From the NCBI RefSeq assembly GCF_030127105.1, contig NZ_CP126161.1:3348001-3412000 (forward strand): a DNA stretch of 64,000 bases. The letters are read 5' to 3'. This stretch comes from Haloarcula pelagica (GTDB lineage: Archaea; Halobacteriota; Halobacteria; Halobacteriales; Haloarculaceae). Below are positions 42,134 through 51,354 of the stretch, one piece after another. A model generated the notes under the pieces. That model saw nothing but the letters and a program-made list of their open reading frames with translations. It was not told where the DNA came from and searched no databases. How positions within the stretch are numbered: position 1 is the stretch's first letter; each line of letters starts with the position of its first letter. The position numbers and the translations under genes were made by a program.

Positions 42134-42373
42134 ATGGAACAGCGAACAGGACCGGACGGCGAGACGTTGTTCATCGACCGCGAGGACGGCGATATCGGTA
42201 CGAAAGCACCGTTTTACGTCGTCTATCTGGACGCCGACCGCGAGCGCCGCTGGGGCTTTTTCTGTGGCAACTGCGAGACGTTCAACAACGCGATGGACTC
42301 GATGGGACGCATCCAGTGCAACGACTGTAGCAACCTCCGCAAGGCAGAAGAGTGGGACGCGGCCCACGAGTAG
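42134..42373 (+). CDS. small zinc-binding protein, DUF5816-like
   Basis: 79 aa. 'CGNCETFNNAMDSMGRIQCNDC' region carries two CxxC pairs (C44/C47 and C62/C65), likely one zinc. The sequence style ('FYVVYLDADRERRWGFFCGNC') matches a widespread haloarchaeal family of unknown function. TATA-like 'GTTTAGC' ~25 bp upstream indicates a leaderless start. Confidence 0.78.
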   Translation: MEQRTGPDGETLFIDREDGDIGTKAPFYVVYLDADRERRWGFFCGNCETFNNAMDSMGRIQCNDCSNLRKAEEWDAAHE

Positions 42374-42392
42374 CGGCGGCGTGAGCGGGCCG

Positions 42393-43289
42393 TCAGACCG
42401 ACTGCAGCGCCGTCGCCTCCGGCGCTTCGAACAACTCCGCGACCGCCGCCGAGGCGTCGGTCCGTTCGCTGGCGTTCTCTAACAGGACCGTCTCGCTGGG
42501 GAACAGCCGTTCGCCCAGTTCCAGCCCGTGGTCCCGCGCCGTCGAACCGGTCACGGTCAGATAGACGCCGATCCCGGTGGCGGCGATGTCGGCTTCCTCC
42601 TCGACGCCGCCCTCGGGGTAGGTGAAGCTGATCCCGTCGAGCGCCGCCGTCCCCAGCACTGCTTCGACCAGGCGCTCGTACCGCGGGGAGATACACAGCG
42701 CACCCTCGTAGCCGGTGACGAACTCGCGGTCGAGGGCGCCGTCCTGGCTGTCGATGACCTCGGGCGTCGCCAACAGCGTGTGATAGACGGTATCGCCCAG
42801 TCCGGTTACCACCCGCACGTCGGTGTCCAGCGGATCGATGCGGTCGTTGATCTCCCCGATACTCGTCAGCGGGTCGTCACGCAACTGGACGACCTCTTCG
42901 AGGACGAGGTCGGCGCTATCGAACCCGAGCGCGAACTCGTGGGTCCGCAGCGCCCGGAACGGTTCCTCCCGACCGACGAGCTGGACATCGCCCGCCGCTG
43001 TCGGGACGGTAACGCTGTCGAAGACGATCCGGCGGGGCATCCCGTCGCGGTCGTCCCGGAGCATCGAGAACTCCGGTTCGGTCCGGTCGGTCAGTGTCGA
43101 GTACGACGAGAGCCGGTCGTAGACGTTCCGGTCGGCCGACTGGTTGCCCTTGGTGACGGCCTTCTCGTAGCGCAGCGTCGAGATGATGTCGTCCGCCAGT
43201 TCGGTCGTCCCGGTCCGGGCGGCGAGCCGTTCGAGGACCGCTTCGAGAGGCCGCCCCTTGCGTGGAACGGCCACTCTAGTCGTCGTCAT
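42393..43289 (-). CDS. HisG-like protein (divergent), unknown function
   Basis: 298 aa. The start 'TRVAVPRKGRPLEAVLERLA' and the middle ('EFALGFDSADLVLEEVVQLR') recall the two periplasmic-binding-type lobes of ATP phosphoribosyltransferase HisG, but the usual PRPP loop is not evident. It could be a ligand-binding relative rather than a histidine enzyme. It follows the coiled-coil protein gene by 39 bp on the same strand. The assignment is by eye and weak. Confidence 0.6.
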   Translation of the reverse strand: MTTTRVAVPRKGRPLEAVLERLAARTGTTELADDIISTLRYEKAVTKGNQSADRNVYDRLSSYSTLTDRTEPEFSMLRDDRDGMPRRIVFDSVTVPTAAGDVQLVGREEPFRALRTHEFALGFDSADLVLEEVVQLRDDPLTSIGEINDRIDPLDTDVRVVTGLGDTVYHTLLATPEVIDSQDGALDREFVTGYEGALCISPRYERLVEAVLGTAALDGISFTYPEGGVEEEADIAATGIGVYLTVTGSTARDHGLELGERLFPSETVLLENASERTDASAAVAELFEAPEATALQSV

Positions 43290-43328
43290 TGGGGAAAGCC
43301 ACGACAGGGATCGGTAAAACGAGTTCGG

Positions 43329-44555
43329 TTAGTTGCCGCCGATGACCGACGAGAGTTGCTCGCGCCACTCGTTGAGTTCGACGATCTCCGATTCGAGGTC
43401 CGAGAGGCGCTCGTCGAGCTCGCCGTCGCCCATCTCCTCGCGCACCTGTTCGATCTCGGACTGCAGATCGGAGAGCTGCTCGTCGAGTTCGTCGACCTGG
43501 GTGTCGAACTCGTCGACATCGTCCTCGACGGTTCGGAGGCTGTTGCCGATGGAGTTGACCTCCGACTCCACCTCGTCGACCTCGTCTTCGACCTGGGACA
43601 CCTCGCCTTCGAGGCGCTCGACCCCCGAGTTCGCCGTCTGTGCGGTCGAGCGGGCGCTCTCGATGTCGGACTCGAAGGAGTTCAGCTCCGTCTCGAACGC
43701 GTCGAGGCGCTGGCTGAACTCCTCGATCATCTCGTCGCCGGTGCCGTTCTCGTCGAGGAACGTTTCGAGCGCGTCCGTGTAGGCGCGCAGATCCGCGATA
43801 TCCCCCTGTAGGCGCTCGATCTTCGCCTGCGTGGCCCCGTTCGAACTGCCGGCCCCGTCGTCCTCCGAGACCGCGTCGATCGCCCGCTTGAGGAGTTTCA
43901 CGTCGTCGGGCGAGACGTTGCTGTTGCGGATCTCGTCTGCCATCGCGGCGACGACGGTCCCCTCGCCGACCTCCCCGTTCGTCGCTGCGTCGCCGCCCTC
44001 GGAGTCCCCCGAGTCGGCCGCGTCGTCGGTTTCGGGCGTGTCGGGGCTATTCGGGTCTTTCAGATCGAGCGTCTCGATGTCCTCGTCCTCATCCTCCTCT
44101 TCGAGCCCCGGCACGCTGTCTGCGTCGCCGGCGATGACATCCTTGACGGCGTCGTCGCCGCTGCCCACGAGGTCTTCCTCGTCCTCGTCCAGGGGCGGGT
44201 CAACGGTGTCGATCTCTGGTTCGGTGAGGAACTTCTCGACATCGTCGGTCCCGGTCGCGCGGATCCCGTACACGGTCGTGTACTCGGAGTCGGCCTGGAC
44301 TTCCTTCTCGAAGGCGATGCGGTCCTCGTTGATATCCCAGTATTCGCTCCCGTATTCGGGATGAAAGCCCAGATCCTCGACGGCGACATCCTCCGGTACC
44401 GTGTCTACCAGTCGCAGCGTCACCGGCTCGGAGCGCTTCGACGCCACGTTGAACGCGATCGCCGGGACGGGGAACTCGTCGGCTTCGAACCGCTTGGTGA
44501 CGATCACCCCGTCCGAACTGACCGTGACTTCTTCGTATGTTTGTGCATCACTCAT
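43329..44555 (-). CDS. acidic coiled-coil protein with N-terminal beta domain, unknown function
   Basis: 408 aa. Residues 1-~110 form a beta-rich domain ('SSDGVIVTKRFEADEFPVPA'), ~115-235 are extremely acidic linkers, and ~240-400 have long heptad-repeat coiled coil ('EVDEVESEVNSIGNSLRTVE', 'LDEQLSDLQSEIEQVREEMG'). No membrane segment. Could be a structural or scaffold protein, e.g. in cell shape, DNA organisation or signalling; not recognised. TATA-like 'TATTTAATA' ~25 bp upstream gives a leaderless start. Confidence 0.8.
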   Translation of the reverse strand: MSDAQTYEEVTVSSDGVIVTKRFEADEFPVPAIAFNVASKRSEPVTLRLVDTVPEDVAVEDLGFHPEYGSEYWDINEDRIAFEKEVQADSEYTTVYGIRATGTDDVEKFLTEPEIDTVDPPLDEDEEDLVGSGDDAVKDVIAGDADSVPGLEEEDEDEDIETLDLKDPNSPDTPETDDAADSGDSEGGDAATNGEVGEGTVVAAMADEIRNSNVSPDDVKLLKRAIDAVSEDDGAGSSNGATQAKIERLQGDIADLRAYTDALETFLDENGTGDEMIEEFSQRLDAFETELNSFESDIESARSTAQTANSGVERLEGEVSQVEDEVDEVESEVNSIGNSLRTVEDDVDEFDTQVDELDEQLSDLQSEIEQVREEMGDGELDERLSDLESEIVELNEWREQLSSVIGGN

Positions 44556-44634
44556 GTATGGTAGTCCGTAACCCTACAGTATTAAATATGCATTGTATAG
44601 TTAATACGACATTACTGCGCCGATCAGCAGCCCC

Positions 44635-45465
44635 CTACAGATCGACTCGGTCGCCGATCTTCGCGACGGTCAGCGAGTCGGGGTAGGCGAAACTGCTGGC
44701 GTGGTTGTGCAGGACCGTCGGCTCGGTCGTCATCCCTTTCCACATGTCCCAGTGGCTCGGCAACAGCGTGTCCAACTGGAGTTCGTTGGCCGCCTGGACG
44801 ATCATGTTCTCGTCGTTGTACCACTGCGTGCGGACCGGCTCGCCGGTCTCCTTGTCGTCGATGTTCCCGATGGCACCGAACGCCAGGACGCCCAGATCGA
44901 TATCGTAGGCTTCCCCTACGGGGGCGAACTCACCGGGTCTGGCGTCGCCGCCGTGGAAGAAGGTGCCCGACTCGTGTTCGAAGACGTACGAGACGGGATG
45001 TTCGGCGTCGGGGTCGTTTGCCGGCTCGACGTGGACGGTGAGGTCGCCGATCTCGACCGTGTCGCCCTCCGTGACCTCGTGGAGCTGGTCGTCGGTGACC
45101 GACCAGTTCTTCGTCCAGCCCTCCTCGCGGATCACGTCGTGGCCGCTGTCGGTCGTGTAGTAGTCCGCACCCGTGCCCGCGAGGATCGGCGCCTGGGAGG
45201 GGCCGTGGACGTGGTCGACGTGCTCGTGGGTCCCGAGCACCGCGTCGGCTTCGATGACATCTTCGGGGTTGAACGGCACCGGGACCATCCGGACGGTCCG
45301 TGGCGGGTCCCCGATCCCGAGATACGGGTCGATAAACACCGTCGTGTCGCCGCTGGACTTGAGGATGAAGCCGTTACAGCCCAGATACCAGATCGCCAGT
45401 CCGTCGGGGTCGGCGGCCTCTACCTCGCGCAGGAGCCAGTCGTCCCAGTCAGAATCGACCGTCAT
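44635..45465 (-). CDS. MBL-fold metallo-hydrolase, UlaG-like
   Basis: 276 aa. The zinc motif 'THEHVDHVHG' gives H80, H82, D84, H85, and 'TTVFIDPYLG' and 'FFHGGDARPGEFAPVGEAYD' are typical of UlaG-like (L-ascorbate-6-phosphate lactonase) proteins. Haloarchaea carry it without ascorbate genes, so the natural substrate (a lactone or phosphodiester) is open. Confidence 0.88.
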   Translation of the reverse strand: MTVDSDWDDWLLREVEAADPDGLAIWYLGCNGFILKSSGDTTVFIDPYLGIGDPPRTVRMVPVPFNPEDVIEADAVLGTHEHVDHVHGPSQAPILAGTGADYYTTDSGHDVIREEGWTKNWSVTDDQLHEVTEGDTVEIGDLTVHVEPANDPDAEHPVSYVFEHESGTFFHGGDARPGEFAPVGEAYDIDLGVLAFGAIGNIDDKETGEPVRTQWYNDENMIVQAANELQLDTLLPSHWDMWKGMTTEPTVLHNHASSFAYPDSLTVAKIGDRVDL

Positions 45466-45508
45466 ACCGCTCTCTGCGCGGGGCTGTGGTTAAATCGTTA
45501 CGGGTCGG

Positions 45509-46822
45509 TCAGTCGGCGACCCGCTCGATCCGGTCGTCGCCGCGCTCGACATCCGCGACCGGCGGGAGCGATCGGAGCGAGCCCGAACGGAGGATGTACG
45601 CCGTCCCGAGGAAGTTCGCCACGCCCAGTGCAACCAGGATCGCGACCGGGCCGACGACGGCCGCGACGGCACCGCCGACCAGTGATCCGAACGGGGTGGC
45701 GATGCCCTCAAGCGTCGTCATCGAACTGGTCACGCGGCCGATCATCTCCTCCGGGACGACCGTCTGGATCAGCGTGTCGAACAGGACGCTGTTGCCCCCG
45801 GAGTAGACGATCGCCAGCGCGAAGCACGCGACGATCGCGGGCGTCCACGTCGAGACGGCCGCACCGATCCAGGCCACCCCGGTCAGCACCGTCCCGCCGA
45901 TCATCAGGTAGCCGTAGGGGACGCCGTCGAGTTTCGCCGAGAGGACCGAGCCCACCACAGCGCCGGCGGCAAGTCCCGACAGCAAGACGCCGTAGAGCCC
46001 GGAGCCGCCACGCAGCGCGGCGTAGGCCGGCAGGATCGCCAGCATCGCACCGGCGACGAAACTGACGAGGATACGAGGGACGATGATCGGGAGGAACGCC
46101 GTCCCGCGGAGGTACGAGAGGCCGTCACGGAAGTCGCCGACGTAGCCGCGGGTCCGCTCGCGGACGGTCTCCGGCGCTGTCTCCCCGTCGACCGCAGTCC
46201 CGTCGTCGGGAGTCCCCCCGTCCGTGGCGTCAGTGTGTGACTCCCGGTCCGGGAGCGAGAGCCCGGCGAACAGGACGATCGCGACCGCGAAGGTCACCGC
46301 GTCGACGAGCAACGCCCCGACGGCGCCCACCGCCGCTAGACCGACCAACACGCCGCCGACGGCGTTGAAGGTCATGTTGACGCCCTCGTGGGCCGTGTTG
46401 AAGACGGAGTTGGCGGTCGAGAGCTGTTCCGTTTCGACCGCGCGAGGGAGCGCCGACGACTGTGCCGGGTAGGTGACCTGGTTGACCAGCGCCGCCAGCG
46501 GGATGACGACGAGGACCACCTCCACCGAGAGGACGCCGAGCCAGTCGGCGACGGGGATCGTCGACACGAGCAGGGCCTGGATGGCCTGCGTCGAGACGAG
46601 CAACGTCCGGACCCGCAGGTCGTCGACCAGCGGGCCAACGAGGAACTGGAACATACCGGGAAGCATCACGAGAAACGACGCGATACCGGTGTAGACGGTC
46701 GAGCCGCCCAGATCGTGGACCAGCCACAGGGCGGCGACGTAGTAGATGCTGTCCCCCGCGTTCGTCACGAGGCGGCCGGCCAGCAGACGGAGGAAGGTCC
46801 GGTTCCGGAGGAGGGGGTGCAC
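45509..46822 (-). CDS. MFS transporter (enterobactin exporter EntS/MFS_3 type)
   Basis: 437 aa, about 12 helices. N-terminal 'NRTFLRLLAGRLVTNAGDSI' and 'FLVMLPGMFQFLVGPLVDDL' are the MFS_3-type start and motif A. A hydrophilic acidic loop (~200-225) separates the two halves. It probably exports a small molecule. GTG start at 46822 with GGAGGT just upstream; no better ATG in frame. Confidence 0.88.
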   Translation of the reverse strand: MHPLLRNRTFLRLLAGRLVTNAGDSIYYVAALWLVHDLGGSTVYTGIASFLVMLPGMFQFLVGPLVDDLRVRTLLVSTQAIQALLVSTIPVADWLGVLSVEVVLVVIPLAALVNQVTYPAQSSALPRAVETEQLSTANSVFNTAHEGVNMTFNAVGGVLVGLAAVGAVGALLVDAVTFAVAIVLFAGLSLPDRESHTDATDGGTPDDGTAVDGETAPETVRERTRGYVGDFRDGLSYLRGTAFLPIIVPRILVSFVAGAMLAILPAYAALRGGSGLYGVLLSGLAAGAVVGSVLSAKLDGVPYGYLMIGGTVLTGVAWIGAAVSTWTPAIVACFALAIVYSGGNSVLFDTLIQTVVPEEMIGRVTSSMTTLEGIATPFGSLVGGAVAAVVGPVAILVALGVANFLGTAYILRSGSLRSLPPVADVERGDDRIERVAD

Positions 46823-46846
46823 GCACCTCCATCTCTCACGGCCGTC

Positions 46847-46852
46847 AAAAAA
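46847..46852 (-). terminator. T6 tract after FAD/Fe-S dehydrogenase
   Basis: Minus-strand TTTTTT lies 36 nt after the dehydrogenase stop and 25 nt before the MFS start. It fits a haloarchaeal T-tract terminator separating the two. Confidence 0.5.
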
Positions 46853-46887
46853 TGGTGAGGTTTTACACTACAGCTCGACGGACGATC

Positions 46888-49800
46888 TCAGGCGACCGCG
46901 TCGGCCAGGCGCTCGATCGGGTGGGGCGGTTCCTCGTCGTCACCCAGCGGCCGATCGGCGAGTTGGGTCCGACAGGACGCACCGGGTGCGACGACGGTGT
47001 CGCCGTAGCTCTCGGCGGTCTGCTCGTAGAGGATGCCGGCGATAGCTTTGCTCATCGAGTAGTGTTCGGCCTCGTAGCCGAAACTGCCGGCCATGCCACA
47101 ACAGCCCGAATCGAGCGGGTCGACCTCGTAGCCGGCCCGCCGGAGGACGCCGACGGCGTGGTGGTCTTTCTTCGTCGCCTTCTGGTGGCAGTGTCCGTGG
47201 TAGCTCAACGACTCCTCGGGGGCCGACCAGTCGACGCCTGCGTCGAGCGCGAACCGGTCGAGGTACTCACAGACGCCGAAGCTGCTGGCTGCGACCGCCG
47301 TCGCCGCGTCGTCGTCGTGGCCCAGCAGGTCCAGGTAATCGGACTGGAACATCACGGCGTCGGAGGGTTCGACGACGACCACGTCCCACCCGGCTTCGAC
47401 GCGGTCGGCGAGGGCGTCGACGTTCGTCCGCGCCCGTTCGCGGGAGGTGTCGAGAAAGCCCTTGGAATGGACCGCCCGGCCCGAGGCGGTCACGTCCTCG
47501 GGCACCGCGACGTGGACGCCGGCGGCCTCCAGTACCTCGACGGCCGCTCGCAGCACCTCGGGGTGGCTGTAGTTGTTGTAGGTGTCGGGGAACAACAGTG
47601 CACGCCGCTCGGCCTCGGCGGCCGGAACCGCTGGCTCGCGGCCGGCCCACCAGTCCTCGAAGGACTCCCGCCGGAACGTCGGCAGGTCCCGCTCGCGGGC
47701 GATACCCAGGGCCTTCTCGGCCACCAGATCGCTGCCCGGGAGCCGCTGGGCCCAGTTCGAGAGCGGGGCCAGCGCGCTGCCGACCTTCGAGAGCGTCTCG
47801 ACGTTGGCAAAGACCTTGTCCCGGAGGCTAGCGCCGTGTTCCTGGTGGTGGGCGTGTTCGACTTCGGCTTTCAGCTTCGCCATGTCGACCTCGCTCGGGC
47901 AGTCTTTCGCACAGCCCTTGCAGCCGATACAGAGGTCCATCACCTCCGAGACGAACTCGTCGTCGGTCGGGTCGTCGGGCAGGTCCCCGCTCATGGCCGA
48001 GCGGAGCATGTTCGCCCGGCCGCGAGTCGCGGTCACCTCCTCGTCGGCGGCCCGGTAGGTCGGACACATCACGCCGCCGGTCGTCTCCTGGGGACCCCGA
48101 CAGCCGCCACAGCCGTGACAGAGTTCGACCATCCCCTGCATCCCGTTCTCGGTGTCCCAGTCCAGTGCCGGGTCGAAGCCCGACTCGAACTCGTACTCCG
48201 GCGAGAACCGGAGGTTCTCGGTCATGTCGACCGTACGGGCCCGCGGGGGTGCCTCACCGGCCTCGACCGTCTCCTCGTCGACGCCGACGACCTGCCCGGG
48301 GTTGAGCAGCCAGTCGGGGTCGAACGCGGTCTTGAGGGACTGGAACACCGACCAGACGTGGTCGCCGTAGAGCTTGTGGTTCCACTGCGTCCGGGCGCGC
48401 CCGTCGCCGTGCTCGCCCGAGACCGATCCACCGTACTCCCGGACGAGGTCGGTCGCACCGTCGGCGATGGCTTCCATCTGCTCGACGCCCTCGACGGTCT
48501 TCGTGTTCACGAGCGGGCGGATGTGCAGACAGCCAGGGCCGGCGTGGGCGTAGAACGAGGCGAAGGTGCCTTCATCCTCCAGGAGGTCCTGGAAGTCGCT
48601 GACGTACTCCGGGAGGTTCTCCGGCGGGACCGCCGTGTCCTCGATGAAGCTGATGTGTTTGGCGTCGCTGGTCCGGCCCAGCAGGATCGGCAGCCCGGAC
48701 TTGCGGAGCTTCCAGAACCGCTCGCGCTCGGCGTCGTCGTGGGCCTCGCGGCCGTGGAAGGCCCGAACCGGCGCAGCGGTCAACGCCTCGGCACCCTCCT
48801 GTGGGACGCCTACAGTGGAGACACCGCCCACGCGGTCGGCGAGCAGGTCCGCGACTTTCTGCTTGCCGGCGGCCGTGCTGTCGGCGTAGAACTCCACCAG
48901 GAGCACCGCGCCGGTCCCCGCCGGGACGATGTCGTCGACGAGGTCGCCGAACTCCCCGGTGTCGCCCGCCAGTTCCAGCAACACGTCGTCGAGTACCTCG
49001 ACGGCGGCGGGGTCGTGTTCGAGGATCGGCGCCACGTCCTCCATCGCGGTCACGAGGTCTTCGAACGCCAGCAGGGCCAGCGACTTCGTCTCCGGGATCG
49101 GCTCCAGCGAGACGGTCGCCTCGGTGACGATCGCCAGCGTCCCCTCGCTGCCGGCCAGCAGCCGCGCCACATTGACGGTATCCGGCTCGCCGTACTCGCC
49201 CTCGACTTCTGCGATCAGGCGGTCGAGGTTGTACCCCGAGACGTTGCGTTTCAGATCGGGGAAGGCGGCGTCGATCTCCTCGCGCTCCGTGTCGAGAATC
49301 CGGACCAGTTCGGCGTAGATCCGCGCTTCGAGGTCGCCGTCCGGGTCGGCGGCCGCCCGGAGTTCGTCGACGGTCGCCTCGCCGAACGTGGTCACCGTCC
49401 CGTCCGCGAGGACGACCTCACAGGCCTCGACGTAGGCGTCGGTCTTGCCGTACTGCAGCGAGTGTGCGCCGGTCGAGTTGTTCCCGATGGCCCCGCCCAG
49501 CGCGGACTTGTCCCCCCAGGCGGGATCGGGGGCGAACTTCAGATCGTGTGCGGCGAGTTCGGCGTTCAGGTCGCCAAGCGTCGTCCCGACCTCCGCGACG
49601 GCCCGCCGCTCGTCCGGATCGACCGCGACCAGATCGTCCATGTGTCGCGTGAAATCCAGGACGACGGCTTCGTTGACGGCCTGGCCGGCCAGGCTCGTCC
49701 CACCACCCCGCGGGAGCACTGGGATCTCCCGCTGTGCGCAGTAGGAGACGACCGCGGCCACGTCGTCGGTCGACCGGGGGTAGACCACCCCGACCGGTGT

Positions 49801-49989
49801 CATCTCGTAGGCGCTTGCGTCGGTCGCGTACAGTTCCCGGGAGTAGTCGTCGAACCGAACCGTCCCCTCGATGCGCTCGGCGAGGTCCGCGACGAGCGCC
49901 GGCCGGGCGACGCTGTCGGACTGGTGGTCGTAGTCGGCCCGTTCGTCGCTGGCCGGCTCGCCGCGTGGCCCCTGCTCGGTTGCGCCCAT
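46888..49989 (-). CDS. fused FAD-binding and Fe-S dehydrogenase (D-lactate/glycolate dehydrogenase type)
   Basis: 1033 aa. N-terminal FAD-binding PCMH domain with 'VLPRGGGTSLAGQAV' (~91-105), FAD oxidase C-terminal domain, then two Cys clusters ('CHGCGGCRGP' ~623 and 'CIGCKGCAKDCPSE' ~683) for 4Fe-4S clusters, and GlpC/GlcF-type CCG repeats ('DSGCCGMAGSFG'). It combines GlcD and GlcF in one chain and would oxidise a D-2-hydroxy acid such as D-lactate, passing electrons to the membrane quinone pool. Start at ATG 49989; longer frames add a low-complexity tail. The antisense strand is also open over this length but is a GC artefact. Confidence 0.9.
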   Translation of the reverse strand: MGATEQGPRGEPASDERADYDHQSDSVARPALVADLAERIEGTVRFDDYSRELYATDASAYEMTPVGVVYPRSTDDVAAVVSYCAQREIPVLPRGGGTSLAGQAVNEAVVLDFTRHMDDLVAVDPDERRAVAEVGTTLGDLNAELAAHDLKFAPDPAWGDKSALGGAIGNNSTGAHSLQYGKTDAYVEACEVVLADGTVTTFGEATVDELRAAADPDGDLEARIYAELVRILDTEREEIDAAFPDLKRNVSGYNLDRLIAEVEGEYGEPDTVNVARLLAGSEGTLAIVTEATVSLEPIPETKSLALLAFEDLVTAMEDVAPILEHDPAAVEVLDDVLLELAGDTGEFGDLVDDIVPAGTGAVLLVEFYADSTAAGKQKVADLLADRVGGVSTVGVPQEGAEALTAAPVRAFHGREAHDDAERERFWKLRKSGLPILLGRTSDAKHISFIEDTAVPPENLPEYVSDFQDLLEDEGTFASFYAHAGPGCLHIRPLVNTKTVEGVEQMEAIADGATDLVREYGGSVSGEHGDGRARTQWNHKLYGDHVWSVFQSLKTAFDPDWLLNPGQVVGVDEETVEAGEAPPRARTVDMTENLRFSPEYEFESGFDPALDWDTENGMQGMVELCHGCGGCRGPQETTGGVMCPTYRAADEEVTATRGRANMLRSAMSGDLPDDPTDDEFVSEVMDLCIGCKGCAKDCPSEVDMAKLKAEVEHAHHQEHGASLRDKVFANVETLSKVGSALAPLSNWAQRLPGSDLVAEKALGIARERDLPTFRRESFEDWWAGREPAVPAAEAERRALLFPDTYNNYSHPEVLRAAVEVLEAAGVHVAVPEDVTASGRAVHSKGFLDTSRERARTNVDALADRVEAGWDVVVVEPSDAVMFQSDYLDLLGHDDDAATAVAASSFGVCEYLDRFALDAGVDWSAPEESLSYHGHCHQKATKKDHHAVGVLRRAGYEVDPLDSGCCGMAGSFGYEAEHYSMSKAIAGILYEQTAESYGDTVVAPGASCRTQLADRPLGDDEEPPHPIERLADAVA

Positions 49990-50032
49990 GCCCGGGCCTT
50001 CGGACGGGACGACGTTATTCTGTCGGCTACCG

Positions 50033-50167
50033 TTACTGGATGTAGGAGGGGTCCTCGTCGTCGCAGTTGGACTCGTGCTGGCGGGCGTCGTCCTGGTCGT
50101 CGAACATGAGGCCACAGGACTCACACTCGTACCAGGTCATCCCGTCCCGTTCGGTAGCGACTACCAT
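50033..50167 (-). CDS. 44-residue zinc-finger microprotein (haloarchaeal DUF7128-like)
   Basis: Codes for 44 aa. 'TWYECESCGLMFDDQDDARQ' then 'HESNC' gives C15, C18, H31 and C35, a C2HC zinc finger like the treble-clef/C2H2-type fold. Ends with TAA at 50033. It is highly acidic and in haloarchaeal style, and sits between the dehydrogenase and halorhodopsin on the same strand. Short genes like this are often missed. Function unknown; nucleic-acid or protein binding is likely. Confidence 0.8.
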   Translation of the reverse strand: MVVATERDGMTWYECESCGLMFDDQDDARQHESNCDDEDPSYIQ

Positions 50168-50248
50168 ACGTGCACCTCCGAGAGCCTGGCGTATATCATT
50201 TTCCCGTGACAGGACGGTGGGGGACCGCGATGGACGGGACCGGCGGCG

Positions 50249-51085
50249 TCAGTCGTCGGCGGGTGCCGCGTCGGTGCCGGTGCCCCGCCGCGTCGAGGCG
50301 ACGGTCCGTTCGTTCGCGGCGACCCACCGCAACAGGAGGAAGGCGAACACGTACTTCGCGAGGATGTCGAGCGCGGAGTAGCCCCAGGAGGTGAGTCCGA
50401 CCGACTGGACGACCGCGAGGCCCTCGACGCCGAGCGCCCAGATGATCGGGTAGCCCAGCCACAGCACGACCGTCAGCACCCGGAGGGTCCCGAAGATCTC
50501 GTCGGTACCGGCCGCCTCTGCGGCCGCCGACCACTCGACCAGGAGGGCGTACAGCACGACGACGAAGAACGTACAGCTGACGACGTAGAACAGCCAGCGG
50601 AACAGGTACGAGGACGTGACCAGCGCCGCGGCGAGACCGGTCACACACATCCCGATGTCGGCGGCGATGACCGTAAAGAGGCTGCTCCGATCCACGTCGG
50701 CCAGCAGTCCCAGCGCGAGCAGGATCATCGGCGTCGAGAGCGCCCAGGTGAGATACCGACCCCACTGGCTCATGACCTCCTGGCCGGCCAGCGCGTGTCC
50801 GGCCGGCATCTCGATGAATCCGACCGTCAGCCCGGAGGCCAGTCCCAGGTAACTAGAGATCGATACCAGCGGGATCAGCAGCGTCGCCCCCCAGATGAAG
50901 CGCGCGCGGTCGCTGGTGACTCCCCGACCCATGTACACGAACAGGAGGATCGACAGCCCCGCGAGGGCGATGTTGACCCACAGCGACGAACTCAGTAACG
51001 CGTCGTTCTGTATCTGTGAGAACGCGTCCGTCTGTGTCGCCTGTAACAGGATTGTGCTCACGCCGATTGTGGTTAGCGGTAGCAT
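50249..51085 (-). CDS. hop: halorhodopsin, light-driven inward chloride pump
   Basis: 278 aa with seven helices. The retinal Lys is K244 ('ALDILAKYVF') with counter-ion D240. Helix C reads 'GRYLTWALSTPMILLALG': R110, T113 (bacteriorhodopsin D85), S117, A124 (D96), the TSA motif of chloride pumps. Proton pumps and sensory rhodopsins have Asp at the first position. No bat, brp or crt genes lie in the window. TATA-like GATAAAC (minus GTTTATC) at 51112-51118 gives a near-leaderless start. It faces the sulfur-redox operon across 269 bp. Confidence 0.95.
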   Translation of the reverse strand: MLPLTTIGVSTILLQATQTDAFSQIQNDALLSSSLWVNIALAGLSILLFVYMGRGVTSDRARFIWGATLLIPLVSISSYLGLASGLTVGFIEMPAGHALAGQEVMSQWGRYLTWALSTPMILLALGLLADVDRSSLFTVIAADIGMCVTGLAAALVTSSYLFRWLFYVVSCTFFVVVLYALLVEWSAAAEAAGTDEIFGTLRVLTVVLWLGYPIIWALGVEGLAVVQSVGLTSWGYSALDILAKYVFAFLLLRWVAANERTVASTRRGTGTDAAPADD

Positions 51086-51354
51086 ACGACTACTAATTCA
51101 GGCGGCGAACAGATAAACGCAGAATCTAACTGGTATCACTTACCCCCAGAACTCCGGTTGATCGATCGCCCGTGAGGAGTCGGAGAGCGGTTCATTGTCG
51201 AGTGTCGACAGAGTCCGTTCGTCTCTGTCGACGGTGCCTGTTCCCGGCCGACGCCAGCCCTGGGGTCCGACAGGGCAGAGAGTTACTATTCTATAGTATT
51301 GGGAATAGCCTACACTATTATACCGCCCGACTACCTACGACCATACGAGTGTCC
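51086..51354. promoter_or_regulatory. divergent regulatory region between halorhodopsin and the TusA operon
   Basis: It holds the hop TATA-like element (51112-51118), the perfect palindrome TACTAT-TCT-ATAGTA (51284-51298), a second overlapping inverted repeat CTATTC...GAATAG, and a TATA-like 'ATTATACC' (~51317-51324) for tusA. The long AT-rich patch near 51281-51325 stands out from its GC-rich surroundings. Confidence 0.5.
51284..51298. promoter_or_regulatory. palindrome TACTAT-TCT-ATAGTA
   Basis: Perfect 6-bp arms about 20 bp upstream of the TATA-like element of the tusA operon, a typical place for an activator or a redox/sulfur sensor. No known binder can be named from sequence. Confidence 0.5.

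Noticed and set aside
46852-50109. A 1085-codon open frame on the plus strand
   Set aside because: It is exactly antisense to the FAD/Fe-S dehydrogenase, which has clear motifs. High GC removes stop codons from the opposite strand; the translation has no domain motifs.
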